Positions 19,018 to 26,658 of a DNA stretch of 64,000 nucleotides are shown here, in pieces. A program made the position numbers and the translations under genes. Below the pieces are notes generated by a model. That model did no database searches, was not told where the DNA came from, and saw nothing but the letters and a program-made list of their open reading frames with translations. Each line of letters opens with the position of its first letter. Position 1 is the first letter of the stretch. Source of the stretch: Collimonas sp. PA-H2 (GTDB taxonomy: Bacteria; Pseudomonadota; Gammaproteobacteria; Burkholderiales; Burkholderiaceae_D); assembly GCF_002564105.1 (NCBI RefSeq), contig NZ_PDBX01000001.1, positions 3,906,001-3,970,000 of the forward strand. The letters are read 5' to 3'.

Positions 19018-20406
19018 ATGAGCAGCAAATCAAATTTATCCCTAGGTGAGCGCGATATGGATGCCATGTTTCATCCGACAACGCACATTCAGCAGCACCG
19101 CGCCAAGGGCTCCAAGGTTTTTACCCATGCCGAGGGAATCCATATCTGGGACGAGAATCAAAACCAGTATATCGAGGGCATGTCGGGCTTGTGGTGCACC
19201 GCAGTCGGTTATGGGGAAAAAGAGCTGTCGGATGCTGCCGCCAGGCAGATGAACAAGCTTAGCTATTCACATTTATTCAATGGCCGTAGCAACGAACCGG
19301 CGATCCTGCTGGCTGAAAAACTCAAGGAGATGGCGCCCTTTGCCGCATCAAAAGTGTTTTTCGGACACTCGGGTTCCGACGCCAACGACACCCAGATCAA
19401 ACTGGCCTGGTACTACAACAATGCACTCGGGCGGCCGCGCAAGAAAAAAATCATCAGCCGCCAACGCAGCTACCATGGCGTCGGCTTCGGTTCTGCCAGC
19501 ATGACTGGGCTGGCATCCAGCCACACAGGCTTTGATTTACCCTTCGCGCCTTTCTTGCGGACTCGCTGTCCGGACTACTACCGGGAAGCCGAAGCAGGGG
19601 AGTCGGAGCAAGCTTTCTCCAGCCGTCTGGCCGAAGAACTCGAATCGCTGATCTTGGCGGAAGATCCCGATACCATTGCCGCATTCATAGCGGAACCATT
19701 GATGGGGGCGGGTGGAGTTGTCGTGCCGCCGCAAGGCTATTTTGAAAAAATCCAGATCGTACTCGATCGTTACGACATTCTTCTTATCGATGACGAGGTG
19801 ATCTGCGGCTTTGGCCGCACCGGCAAGATGTTCGGCGCCGAAACCTTTCACATTCGTCCCGACACCATGTCTCTGGCCAAAGCCTTGTCCTCGGGATATC
19901 AGCCTATCAGCGCCGTGCTGATACCGGAAAAAATGTATCAGGCGTTTTTAGAGGCAAGCGGCAGCAAGGGGATTTTCGGGCACGGCTTCACTTATTCAGG
20001 GCATCCGGTGTGCGCCGCAGTGGCATTGAGGAATATCGAACTGATTGAAGAGCGTGGGCTGGTGCCCCGGGCCGAACATCTGGGCGTTCATTTTCAATCG
20101 CGGCTGCGGGATTTTTCGTCGCATCCATTGGTTGGAGATGCGCGCGGGGTAGGCTTGATTGGCGCCTTGGAACTGGTAGCCGATAAAAAAACGAAGAAAG
20201 TCTTTTCTCCAGGCTTGGCTGTCGGCGCAGACCTCCAGGCTCGTTGCGAACAATACGGGCTGATCGTGCGGGCGTTGGGAGACACCATCGCATTCTGTCC
20301 GCCGCTCATTATTACCGAAGCACAGATAGACGAGATCTTCGACCGATTCGGAAGGGCGCTTGATGAGACCTTGTCCCATTTTCGTCACAAAATTAACGGA
20401 GCGTAA
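19018..20406 (+). CDS. Class III PLP-dependent aminotransferase
   Basis: A 462-residue omega-aminotransferase family protein. The cofactor-binding Asp is in LLIDDEVICGFGRTG (~residue 259) and the Schiff-base Lys in SLAKALSSGYQPISA (~287). Substrate-side blocks YIEGMSGLWC and FFGHSGSDANDTQIK match the group that uses beta-alanine, 4-aminobutyrate, putrescine or related amines with pyruvate. A strong RBS AAGGAG (19005-19010) precedes ATG 19018. Beside GabD it may be the 4-aminobutyrate transaminase, or it may deaminate the imported substrate. Confidence 0.85.
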   Translation: MSSKSNLSLGERDMDAMFHPTTHIQQHRAKGSKVFTHAEGIHIWDENQNQYIEGMSGLWCTAVGYGEKELSDAAARQMNKLSYSHLFNGRSNEPAILLAEKLKEMAPFAASKVFFGHSGSDANDTQIKLAWYYNNALGRPRKKKIISRQRSYHGVGFGSASMTGLASSHTGFDLPFAPFLRTRCPDYYREAEAGESEQAFSSRLAEELESLILAEDPDTIAAFIAEPLMGAGGVVVPPQGYFEKIQIVLDRYDILLIDDEVICGFGRTGKMFGAETFHIRPDTMSLAKALSSGYQPISAVLIPEKMYQAFLEASGSKGIFGHGFTYSGHPVCAAVALRNIELIEERGLVPRAEHLGVHFQSRLRDFSSHPLVGDARGVGLIGALELVADKKTKKVFSPGLAVGADLQARCEQYGLIVRALGDTIAFCPPLIITEAQIDEIFDRFGRALDETLSHFRHKINGA

Positions 20407-20458
20407 AAGATGGCCGATGGTGGATAGCAATACTGAAAATGGAAGCGAGGATGGAGTC

Positions 20459-20512
20459 GGGTCTTGCAATAACACATTCAACGTCAGGCAAGACCCAGCG
20501 CCGGGTCTTGCC
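20459..20512. repeat. Three-armed inverted repeat, related to the island repeats
   Basis: GGGTCTTGC (20459-20467), GGCAAGACCC (20487-20496) and GGGTCTTGCC (20503-20512): the middle arm can pair with either neighbour, the second pairing having a 6-base loop. The left part resembles the GGGGTCAAGTCTTG repeats at 24.8-25.0 kb. It lies between the convergent aminotransferase and mgtC-like genes and may also serve as a terminator. Confidence 0.6.
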
Positions 20513-20530
20513 ATGAACAGGATTACCCGC

Positions 20531-21280
20531 TCAGTTGCGGCAATGAGTCAGTTCGAAGTGTTCGACACCGTCGTATGAGTTCATCATGTGCGCCAGTTCG
20601 GACATCGAGGTTCCTTTCTTGCTGTCGATCGCGACGGCGATGAAATGCCATTTCGCATGCCTGTCGTGCGAGCTGATGGACAGCGAGTCCTTGGCGATCA
20701 CATAACCGTGCGCCAGGGCGATCTTGCGAAGTGCATCCTCATGCGGGATAAAGCCCTTTTCGAATTCGACCTGGATGGCGACGCCCGCGCGGGACGGCAG
20801 CCAGTATTCAAGCTTGGCCACCCAAACCATGCAGCCGGCGGACAACACGGTGAGCGAAATCGCGGCTATGTAAAATCCCACGCCGACCAGGACCCCGATC
20901 GCCGACGCCACCCAGATCGATGCAGCCGTGGTGAGCCCGCGGATATTCAAGCCTTCCTTCATGATCACGCCGGCGCCCAGAAAGCCGATGCCGGTGACCA
21001 CGCCTTGCACTACCCGGGTCGGATCCGGATTGACGGGTATGCCGGCATGCCCGCCATACCACAGCGCCGGATAGCCGACGAACACGGTGAGCGCCGCCGA
21101 AGCCATGCACACCAGGCCGTAGGTGCGCATGCCGGCGGCGCGTCCGTGATAGGCGCGCTCGTAGCCGATCAGCATCCCTAAGAACAGGGCGCCTAGCAGG
21201 TTGAAGAAAATCAGGACATTTGCTGCAACTACTGGGGCCGACCAATAGGCGGCTAATGAATCGACTGAAAGCATGTTCAT
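20531..21280 (-). CDS. MgtC/SapB family membrane protein
   Basis: A 249-residue inner-membrane protein. About five hydrophobic segments fill residues 10-150, with the MgtC hallmarks GMLIGYERAYHGRAAGMRTY and GIGFLGAGVIMKEG. A soluble ~80-residue ACT-like C-terminal domain follows. Family members are linked to Mg2+ limitation and envelope or ATP-synthase homeostasis. Start ATG 21280; the open frame extends upstream through AT-rich, non-membrane sequence. It marks the last typical GC-rich gene before the AT-rich island. Confidence 0.87.
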   Translation of the reverse strand: MNMLSVDSLAAYWSAPVVAANVLIFFNLLGALFLGMLIGYERAYHGRAAGMRTYGLVCMASAALTVFVGYPALWYGGHAGIPVNPDPTRVVQGVVTGIGFLGAGVIMKEGLNIRGLTTAASIWVASAIGVLVGVGFYIAAISLTVLSAGCMVWVAKLEYWLPSRAGVAIQVEFEKGFIPHEDALRKIALAHGYVIAKDSLSISSHDRHAKWHFIAVAIDSKKGTSMSELAHMMNSYDGVEHFELTHCRN

Positions 21281-21517
21281 GTGTCTTCTTTTGGATTGTT
21301 CTGAGAGAGAATTTTTAGGGGGAGACCATACGTATAGTGAAAACATACACAGCTTTAAATTGACGAGCGTATTGGAAGATGAATTCTCAAATAAATAATA
21401 CGTCATTGCATGACCTGACCTCGGTCATCTCGTCAGAAAAATTACGTTTGGTAATTTTTTAACGGCACGGCTCGTATATTTATCTTGTCATTGGAGATAA
21501 AGCTGGCTGTAGTAATC

Positions 21518-23212
21518 TCACGTCAAAGTTATAGATTTAAGTAGAGGATTCGCATACTCAAAAAAAACGTCTCCAAAATCGGTTTTGCTGAAGGGATCGT
21601 CTTTTTTTTGACTTTTTAGAAGCATATCTAGATACGATTTTTCGTAAGTGGAAAGAATTTTTAGAACCGCGTTTATATTCGTCCTTCCAGCCGACTGCTT
21701 AGCTATGCAGATGGTGGCGTTCACAAGAATATCTAGATAGCTATGAAGGTTTTCAACAAGAATATCAATATCGCTGTGTACAGTCGCGCTATGCATGACA
21801 GTGTTTCTGGAGATATAAATTCTGCAAAGTTGACGGTCCAATCGCTGTCGATGTCTCTGTAGTTCATCTCCGACTTTTTGTCGTGTGGAAAGTGCTTCAT
21901 ACAGTTGAAACATCCGGAATCGCAATAATGGTGAACCGCCTAGTAGAGGCATCAATTGATTCAAGCTTTTTTCGAACTCTGGGCATAAAATAATTGCCGC
22001 AGTTTTCCGTACGAAGGATCCAGGAATATCAATGCTTTCGACTATTGCAATAGTCGCGTCGCCAACTCGCTGTATACCTTCTGCAATATAGGAAAATTTC
22101 TTCTCCAGATAAATCAAAGTTTGAGCTGGGAGGATATGGTCAAGCACTGAACCAATCCGTGGGCTTGCATCTAATGGCTGTGGCACAAATCCTTCCAGAG
22201 CAGCCCAAAGGTCAACCAATTGGTTTTCGACGGCCAATGAGTCCATTGCTTCTTTATGGTAACGGACAGCAGAAAATATTGAAGACTTGGATTTTTCATC
22301 TAGTTTTCTATATGCACTAATAAAATCGGCTTGTTTTTCAACGAAACCAGAAGTCAGGCTCTTCTGTGTTTGTCCACGCAACATTACATTGATAGGATCT
22401 CTTACCCGTATTTCACCTTGAGTTTCATCATCTTTTACTAAACAAATGCGGGCAAAAGATAAAGTTGACCTATGTTGCAGAAATTGGCGCAACGCGTTTT
22501 GTGCATTCAGTGCGTTATATAGTCTTTCTCGTGCTTGAAAAGGGTCCTTGGCCTTGAGTTCACTTACTAAAAGATAGCGCTCTAGAGAAGTTTCTGATCC
22601 CACATTTTGTTCATTTGCGCGGATGTCTAGTAAGTCTATTTTTTTAAATTCTTCAGGCTTGTCAACTATCGTCATTTTGAAAGCTTTTGCAGCGATAGCT
22701 TCAATTTCTCCGTTGCATTTAACAATACAACTATATGTTCGGATATCTCGGTCAAACGAAGAAAAAAAATCTTCCAGCGCTTCAATTACATCAAAATGGT
22801 TCGATCTCAAGAGTCTACTCGCTAGCTTGATTTTCGAACTGTATCTAATATATTCTCTGCTGTATCCACGCAGTTGGATGTCAATTATGAAAATCTCTGC
22901 GACTATTGAAATGAGTTTTTTTTCTTTTTTGTTAGACACATTGGTCCGGATGATATTTTTTGTGGTTTCATAATAGTCACCAAGTAAAGTGCTGATTGCC
23001 CTCAAAGTATCGGCTGCTTCTATAAGGAATTTCGGTTTGTCACTTGTTATGGCAGGTGTTATTTCTTTTACCATGCGCAGCAAGACGTCTTTAGAATGCA
23101 ATTCGCGAATCACGGGATCAGCTTTTAAACTATCACTCAGCTCTTCGAGTAACGGCACTAGAGAGGTTGCCCGCTGCGTCGTGTCGTATGCATGACGGAG
23201 TAATCGTTCCAA
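21518..23212 (-). CDS. Large HEPN-like protein, unknown function (5' end probably frameshifted)
   Basis: A 564-residue, AT-rich gene not assignable to a named family. The C-terminal region has the order expected of a HEPN domain: a helical block LVDLWAALEGFVP near residue 335, and RNTVMH (R-x4-H) at about 469-474, the catalytic motif of HEPN ribonucleases. The listed start is a TTG and is unlikely. The same frame stays open and protein-like to about 23330 without a start. ATG 23361 in another frame gives MQKIPIHNAHNRDLLEGY and would fuse smoothly (YIFF-SERIKELL) if the A8 run at 23299-23306 (T8 on the coding strand) had one more base. The true gene is therefore probably 23361-21518. An RNA-targeting defence or toxin role is inference. 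Confidence 0.6.
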   Translation of the reverse strand: MERLLRHAYDTTQRATSLVPLLEELSDSLKADPVIRELHSKDVLLRMVKEITPAITSDKPKFLIEAADTLRAISTLLGDYYETTKNIIRTNVSNKKEKKLISIVAEIFIIDIQLRGYSREYIRYSSKIKLASRLLRSNHFDVIEALEDFFSSFDRDIRTYSCIVKCNGEIEAIAAKAFKMTIVDKPEEFKKIDLLDIRANEQNVGSETSLERYLLVSELKAKDPFQARERLYNALNAQNALRQFLQHRSTLSFARICLVKDDETQGEIRVRDPINVMLRGQTQKSLTSGFVEKQADFISAYRKLDEKSKSSIFSAVRYHKEAMDSLAVENQLVDLWAALEGFVPQPLDASPRIGSVLDHILPAQTLIYLEKKFSYIAEGIQRVGDATIAIVESIDIPGSFVRKTAAIILCPEFEKSLNQLMPLLGGSPLLRFRMFQLYEALSTRQKVGDELQRHRQRLDRQLCRIYISRNTVMHSATVHSDIDILVENLHSYLDILVNATICIAKQSAGRTNINAVLKILSTYEKSYLDMLLKSQKKDDPFSKTDFGDVFFEYANPLLKSITLT

Positions 23213-23530
23213 CTCAAGGATACGGGTTCTCGAATTTAGTGCAGATGCCTTAAAGGAATCGTTTGCAGAATGTGCGAGTAGCTCCTTGATCCGTTCAGAA
23301 AAAAAATATATCCCTCCAATAAATCTCGATTGTGCGCGTTATGAATTGGGATTTTTTGCATGTCAACTGACAATCGAATATAAGTGGTTGAGAACTGTAG
23401 GATTCTATAAATATCAAAATGCCAGGGCGTAAATCGAAAATCTAATTTCTGTCAGTGACCGACACTCATGAGTTTGAAAAATCTAACTTTTGATCGCGTT
23501 GGCTGATATCGCTCGAGTTGATTTCTCATT
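23213..23530. other. Gap between two HEPN genes
   Basis: 318 bases. The part from 23213 to 23361 probably encodes the missing N-terminus of the large HEPN protein in two frames joined at the A8 run. The rest (23362-23530) shows no gene or strong structure and may hold the promoter. Confidence 0.5.
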
Positions 23531-24097
23531 TTATGGTGCAATTACTCGGAACCAATCTCTCATGCTTTGGCGAATGCGATCTGTTTCCTCCGTTGGAATT
23601 TCCGTCATATGACATATTGTGTTGCGAAGATGCACTATGAGGCGAGCGCTTTGAATTAAGCCTTTATCGCGTACCAAGTCATCAAATCCATCTTTCCAGG
23701 CGTGATCAATAACTCTGAGTAATTGTGGAAATGTCATTAATGCTGATCTATCTCTGGAGCCTAAAGCCATCCAACTTTTGATCTCGTCAGTCTCCTCAAC
23801 TTTCAGTACTTCATCCTGCACATCCTTCGGGACTTTGTCCCACCACGGGCGACTTGCGTCTTTCGAAAGAACTTCAACTACAAATGACCTTAGAAAATTT
23901 TCAAAGACAAATATGAGGCGATAGGTTTCTGCCGCAGCGGTGGCCTTTCGGACACTTGCTGGTAGCAACGGGGCCAAGTCATAGGAGGGGGAAAGTAATA
24001 GTGACTCGTGTGGCACAAGTTCTGCCGTGGCACCCATTGCTCGCTCTGCAATTTGCCCTACCATCAAAAACAGCGCAGCGTTGGAATCCAATGTCAT
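23531..24097 (-). CDS. Swt1-type HEPN domain protein
   Basis: A 188-residue helical protein ending in a HEPN domain with LRNTICHM (R-x4-H, residues ~158-163), the spacing and Cys-His pattern of the Swt1-type HEPN group of predicted RNases. Its ATG (24095-24097) overlaps the restored stop of the upstream DUF5343 frame as ATGA, so the two were built as a translationally coupled pair. This partnership suggests a DNA- or effector-sensing protein (DUF5343, winged-helix-like) coupled to an RNase effector. No catalytic residue is missing. The defence or toxin role is inferred from the domain and neighbours. Confidence 0.72.
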   Translation of the reverse strand: MTLDSNAALFLMVGQIAERAMGATAELVPHESLLLSPSYDLAPLLPASVRKATAAAETYRLIFVFENFLRSFVVEVLSKDASRPWWDKVPKDVQDEVLKVEETDEIKSWMALGSRDRSALMTFPQLLRVIDHAWKDGFDDLVRDKGLIQSARLIVHLRNTICHMTEIPTEETDRIRQSMRDWFRVIAP

Positions 24098-24128
24098 TGA
24101 AATGTCTTTCTTAGAGCATTGAAGATGT

Positions 24129-24707
24129 TTAGATAAACTTCTTCTGATGCGTTATTAGGCAGATGTATTTGAATGTTGTAGTGAAATTCAGGGCGCAAGG
24201 GCTTTGCTCCAGTCCCTGGCTTTTGTTGACCATCTTCCTTGGCGTTTCTGAATCAGATTTAATAACGACTCCAGCTTCGTTGGGCGTAGAAAAATCGCCC
24301 TGTTTGATGAGTGCCGATAACGTCGAGACAATTCGCGCGGTCATGTCCTCGTCGGTCCCCGCTACTTGGGCCACCAACCCTTTCAATTTGTCGTTCGTAA
24401 GAGTATGCGTGTGTTCGTTTGCCGCAAACAAGGGAGCGTAAGCTTGCCGGACGCCATCTGCAATGGCTTGTTTTGCCGTTTCCTTACTCTTCAAAAGTCG
24501 GTAGGAGGATGTCGGACTTCCGGACTGATCTATAAATTTGAGAGTGCGTAGCAATGGAATAACCTGTCGGTCATTGGACCCTTTTAGTCCGATGGTGCTT
24601 TGTAGGAAATCTTGCGTGAATTTGTCGGGAATTTTTGCCGACAGAATCGCCGCAAATAAGGTGTCGATATTTTTGTTTGATGCAAGATATGGAAGCGAGC
24701 TGGCCAT
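24129..24707 (-). CDS. DUF5343 family protein, C-terminus frameshifted
   Basis: 192 residues as it stands. The N-terminal two thirds (SLPYLASNKNIDTLFAAIL, FTQDFLQSTIGLKGSNDR, VIPLLRTLKFID) match DUF5343, a winged-helix-like family of unknown function. ATG 24707 follows GGAG. After SDSE the frame yields an unrelated tail. Adding one base to the A3 tract (complement of 24245-24247) restores NAKEDGQQKPGTG, then EFHYNIQIHLPNNASEEVY, a plausible DUF5343 C-terminus. The stop then falls at 24094, overlapping the next ATG. The annotated tail is therefore probably an artefact or a loss-of-function mutation. Confidence 0.65.
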   Translation of the reverse strand: MASSLPYLASNKNIDTLFAAILSAKIPDKFTQDFLQSTIGLKGSNDRQVIPLLRTLKFIDQSGSPTSSYRLLKSKETAKQAIADGVRQAYAPLFAANEHTHTLTNDKLKGLVAQVAGTDEDMTARIVSTLSALIKQGDFSTPNEAGVVIKSDSETPRKMVNKSQGLEQSPCALNFTTTFKYICLITHQKKFI

Positions 24708-24831
24708 TTACTTATTCTCCCTTTGTCCGTTCGTTTTGGTAACGCGGTGCTGCAGAAAAATTGCAAAACTTATCATATAGTATCGTGATGTCTTTGACTA
24801 TGAGCAACATTTGAGATCGTGATGATAAAAG

Positions 24832-24920
24832 GGCTGGGGTCAAGTCCTGCAATGACACTGGCGCGCTTCATATTTGCAATTTGTTAGTAGATTGCTCTAG
24901 CAAGCGGCTACGGATTAAGT
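24832..24920. repeat. Island repeat copy A
   Basis: Opens GGCTGGGGTCAAGTC, continues through CATATTTGCAATTTGTTAG and ends near CGGATTAAGT. Copy B begins 109 bases downstream with the same blocks, and copy C (25941-26000) shares the second half. It looks like a non-autonomous or REP-like element; no transposase is present. Confidence 0.75.
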
Positions 24921-24940
24921 CCGCTATTCCATTAAATGAA

Positions 24941-25030
24941 GGCTGGGGTCAAGTCTTGTAATGACACATGGTGCGCACCATATTTGCGATTTATTAGTTG
25001 ATTTCTCAAGTAAGTGCCCACGGATTATGG
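24941..25030. repeat. Island repeat copy B
   Basis: GGCTGGGGTCAAGTCTTG, then ATGACAC, CATATTTGCGATTTATTAG and CGGATTATGG. Highly similar to copies A and C. Confidence 0.75.
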
Positions 25031-25182
25031 GCCGGCTATCAGCGGACACCTATATGCAATAATGTCTTGCTATACAAAGAGTTATATGTCGCCAAGCAAC
25101 ATTAGACCGGTAATACAGCGCTATGCGGTTGAACCTTTGTTGACCTGATATGTTGATCTTACGACCGGTGGCGATTGAACGT

Positions 25183-25770
25183 CTAAGCTGCAGCTGAAAT
25201 TAGATGTGCCTTTAACTTGTTGTCTGTCCAGCAGCTACTAATATTCTTACTTTTGCATGCTTGATAGGCTACGTCACCAAGCAAACGTTTCGTCTTGTGA
25301 AGATTTTTTTCTGTAACTTGTTCGTTCCTAACGGTATTGTCCCTCCAGCCACAAAAATATATCTTTGAGCTTTCCTCGACGTCGTTACGATGAATTGCGA
25401 CATCGTGTGGTGCTACCGAAAGATTGGTACTGAAAGATGGCGGAATGTGGCTAGCAAAACTTTTAAGAAATGCGGTAACGCTAAAACGATTATTGGGGTC
25501 ATAGAGCAGTTCGAGAGCCTTGCAAAGAGCCTTATAAATTGCATTGGGCAATTCACACGTAACGGAAAATCCACGTTCAACAGTAAGCTCAAAAACGAGA
25601 TTATGCTTCTTTGCTCCAAATAGTAAGGAAAAGGGATTTTCGTCTATGAAAAATATGACATCAAAGGTGACTGGCCCGTGCGTGTACGAAAATTTTGCAC
25701 GTCCTTTACCCTGAGATTTCATATCTTTGTAAAGAGGGATCAATTCAGAGATGACTAAAGTTCTCGGCAT
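25183..25770 (-). CDS. Uncharacterised protein, DUF6037-like
   Basis: 195 residues. ATG 25770 is preferred, with GAGG 11 bases upstream; the longer frame begins with TTG. The N-terminal region (ISELIPLYKDM, then VTFDVIFFIDENPFSLLFGA) resembles the DUF6037 family as remembered; this could not be checked. The protein appears soluble, with a mixed alpha/beta N-terminus and a basic C-terminus, no signal peptide and no catalytic motif recognised. The gene is AT-rich like the rest of the island and stands alone between repeat copies. Confidence 0.5.
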   Translation of the reverse strand: MPRTLVISELIPLYKDMKSQGKGRAKFSYTHGPVTFDVIFFIDENPFSLLFGAKKHNLVFELTVERGFSVTCELPNAIYKALCKALELLYDPNNRFSVTAFLKSFASHIPPSFSTNLSVAPHDVAIHRNDVEESSKIYFCGWRDNTVRNEQVTEKNLHKTKRLLGDVAYQACKSKNISSCWTDNKLKAHLISAAA

Positions 25771-25940
25771 AGTTTCTAGAGCCTCAAAAAGATAGAAAGA
25801 AAACAATAATTAATTGTAGTCGCAAATGAATTTCCGTGGCGCAAAAGTGCATCCGTCTACTTCTCGGGGAAAGCGGGGGCTGATTTTGTTTACATTTCCC
25901 GCCAGCGTTCTATTTAACTTCATACTGTGTGTGATGCAAT

Positions 25941-26000
25941 AGCGTGTCATATTTGCGATTTATTAGTAGATTTCTCAAGTAAGCACCCAAGGATTAAGAG
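25941..26000. repeat. Island repeat copy C (partial)
   Basis: CATATTTGCGATTTATTAG and the following TAGATTTCTCAAGTAAGC block match copies A and B; the GGGGTCAAGTC half is absent. It lies just upstream of the nucleotidyltransferase operon. Confidence 0.72.
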
Positions 26001-26029
26001 TCGGTTGCTTCATTAAGATTAAGTATTTT

Positions 26030-26067
26030 GAGCCATATTTTGGCTCAATTGAGCTAAAATATGGCTC
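26030..26067. promoter_or_regulatory. 38-bp palindrome abutting the HTH-nucleotidyltransferase start codon
   Basis: Outer arms GAGCCATATTTT and AAAATATGGCTC flank a near-perfect inner dyad centred on CAATTG; 36 of 38 positions are symmetric. Each half also contains its own GAGC(C)-N7-GGCTC dyad, suggesting two dimer sites. It ends at the base before ATG 26068, leaving no room for a Shine-Dalgarno sequence. It is the likely autoregulatory operator of the HTH domain encoded next. Confidence 0.75.
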
Positions 26068-26658
26068 ATGGGTAAAATCAGCGATGCACTTTTCTCCAAG
26101 GCGACCAAGGCTATCTTGGTTAGCGTATTTGCACGTCCCGAGGGCATGCATCTGCGCGCGCTCATGAGCCATACTGGACTTGGCTCCGCTTCAACCCAGC
26201 GCGAGTTGGGGCGGTTGACGGAGGCTGGTCTGTTAGTCAAGCAAGAGCTTGGAAAAGTCATCCTTTATAAGCTCAACACAAATTCTCCGATTTACCAGGA
26301 ATTGAGCTCGATCATTCGCAAGACCGAGGGCGTGGAGCAAGTTTTGAGAGAGATGCTTTTGCCGTTTGAGAGTCGTATCGAATCAGCCTTCATCTATGGC
26401 TCGGTTGCCAAGAATGAGGACACGGCATCCAGCGATATCGACCTGTTCGTGCTTGCAGATGAAATCGGCAGTGCGGATCTTTATCCTGTATTGGTCGAGG
26501 CTGAAACAAAGTTAAGCCGAAAGATAGGACTTACGGTCTATCGCCCGATGGAATACCGGAGGAAACTGGAAGGGAAAAATCATTTCCTCATTTCCGTCAT
26601 GGACGGACCCAAGATCCAGTTAATCGGCAAGCCTGATGAGCAAAGCAGAACTCGATAA
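26068..26658 (+). CDS. HTH-fused minimal nucleotidyltransferase (MNT), predicted antitoxin
   Basis: A 196-residue protein. Residues 1-75 form a winged HTH (MHLRALMSHTGLGSASTQRE). A nucleotidyltransferase domain follows, with the signature GSVAKNEDTASSDIDLFV near residue 111, providing the GS motif and the DxD metal pair. MNT antitoxins neutralise HEPN toxins by adding AMP to them. The next gene, overlapping by 23 bases, is HEPN-like, fitting that architecture. The HTH fusion and the palindrome at 26030-26067 imply autoregulation. No RBS exists upstream, so translation may be leaderless. Confidence 0.82.
   Translation: MGKISDALFSKATKAILVSVFARPEGMHLRALMSHTGLGSASTQRELGRLTEAGLLVKQELGKVILYKLNTNSPIYQELSSIIRKTEGVEQVLREMLLPFESRIESAFIYGSVAKNEDTASSDIDLFVLADEIGSADLYPVLVEAETKLSRKIGLTVYRPMEYRRKLEGKNHFLISVMDGPKIQLIGKPDEQSRTR

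Larger units (their letters stand above)
24708..25182. other. Repeat-bearing intergenic region
   Basis: 475 bases without a gene. It holds two ~90-bp repeat copies (24832-24920 and 24941-25030) and the divergence from the DUF5343 gene. Nothing else recognisable is seen. Confidence 0.6.

Noticed and set aside
24708..26067. CRISPR-like array
   Set aside because: Only three repeat copies of ~60-90 bp with irregular spacing and no cas genes; they fit an interspersed repeat family.
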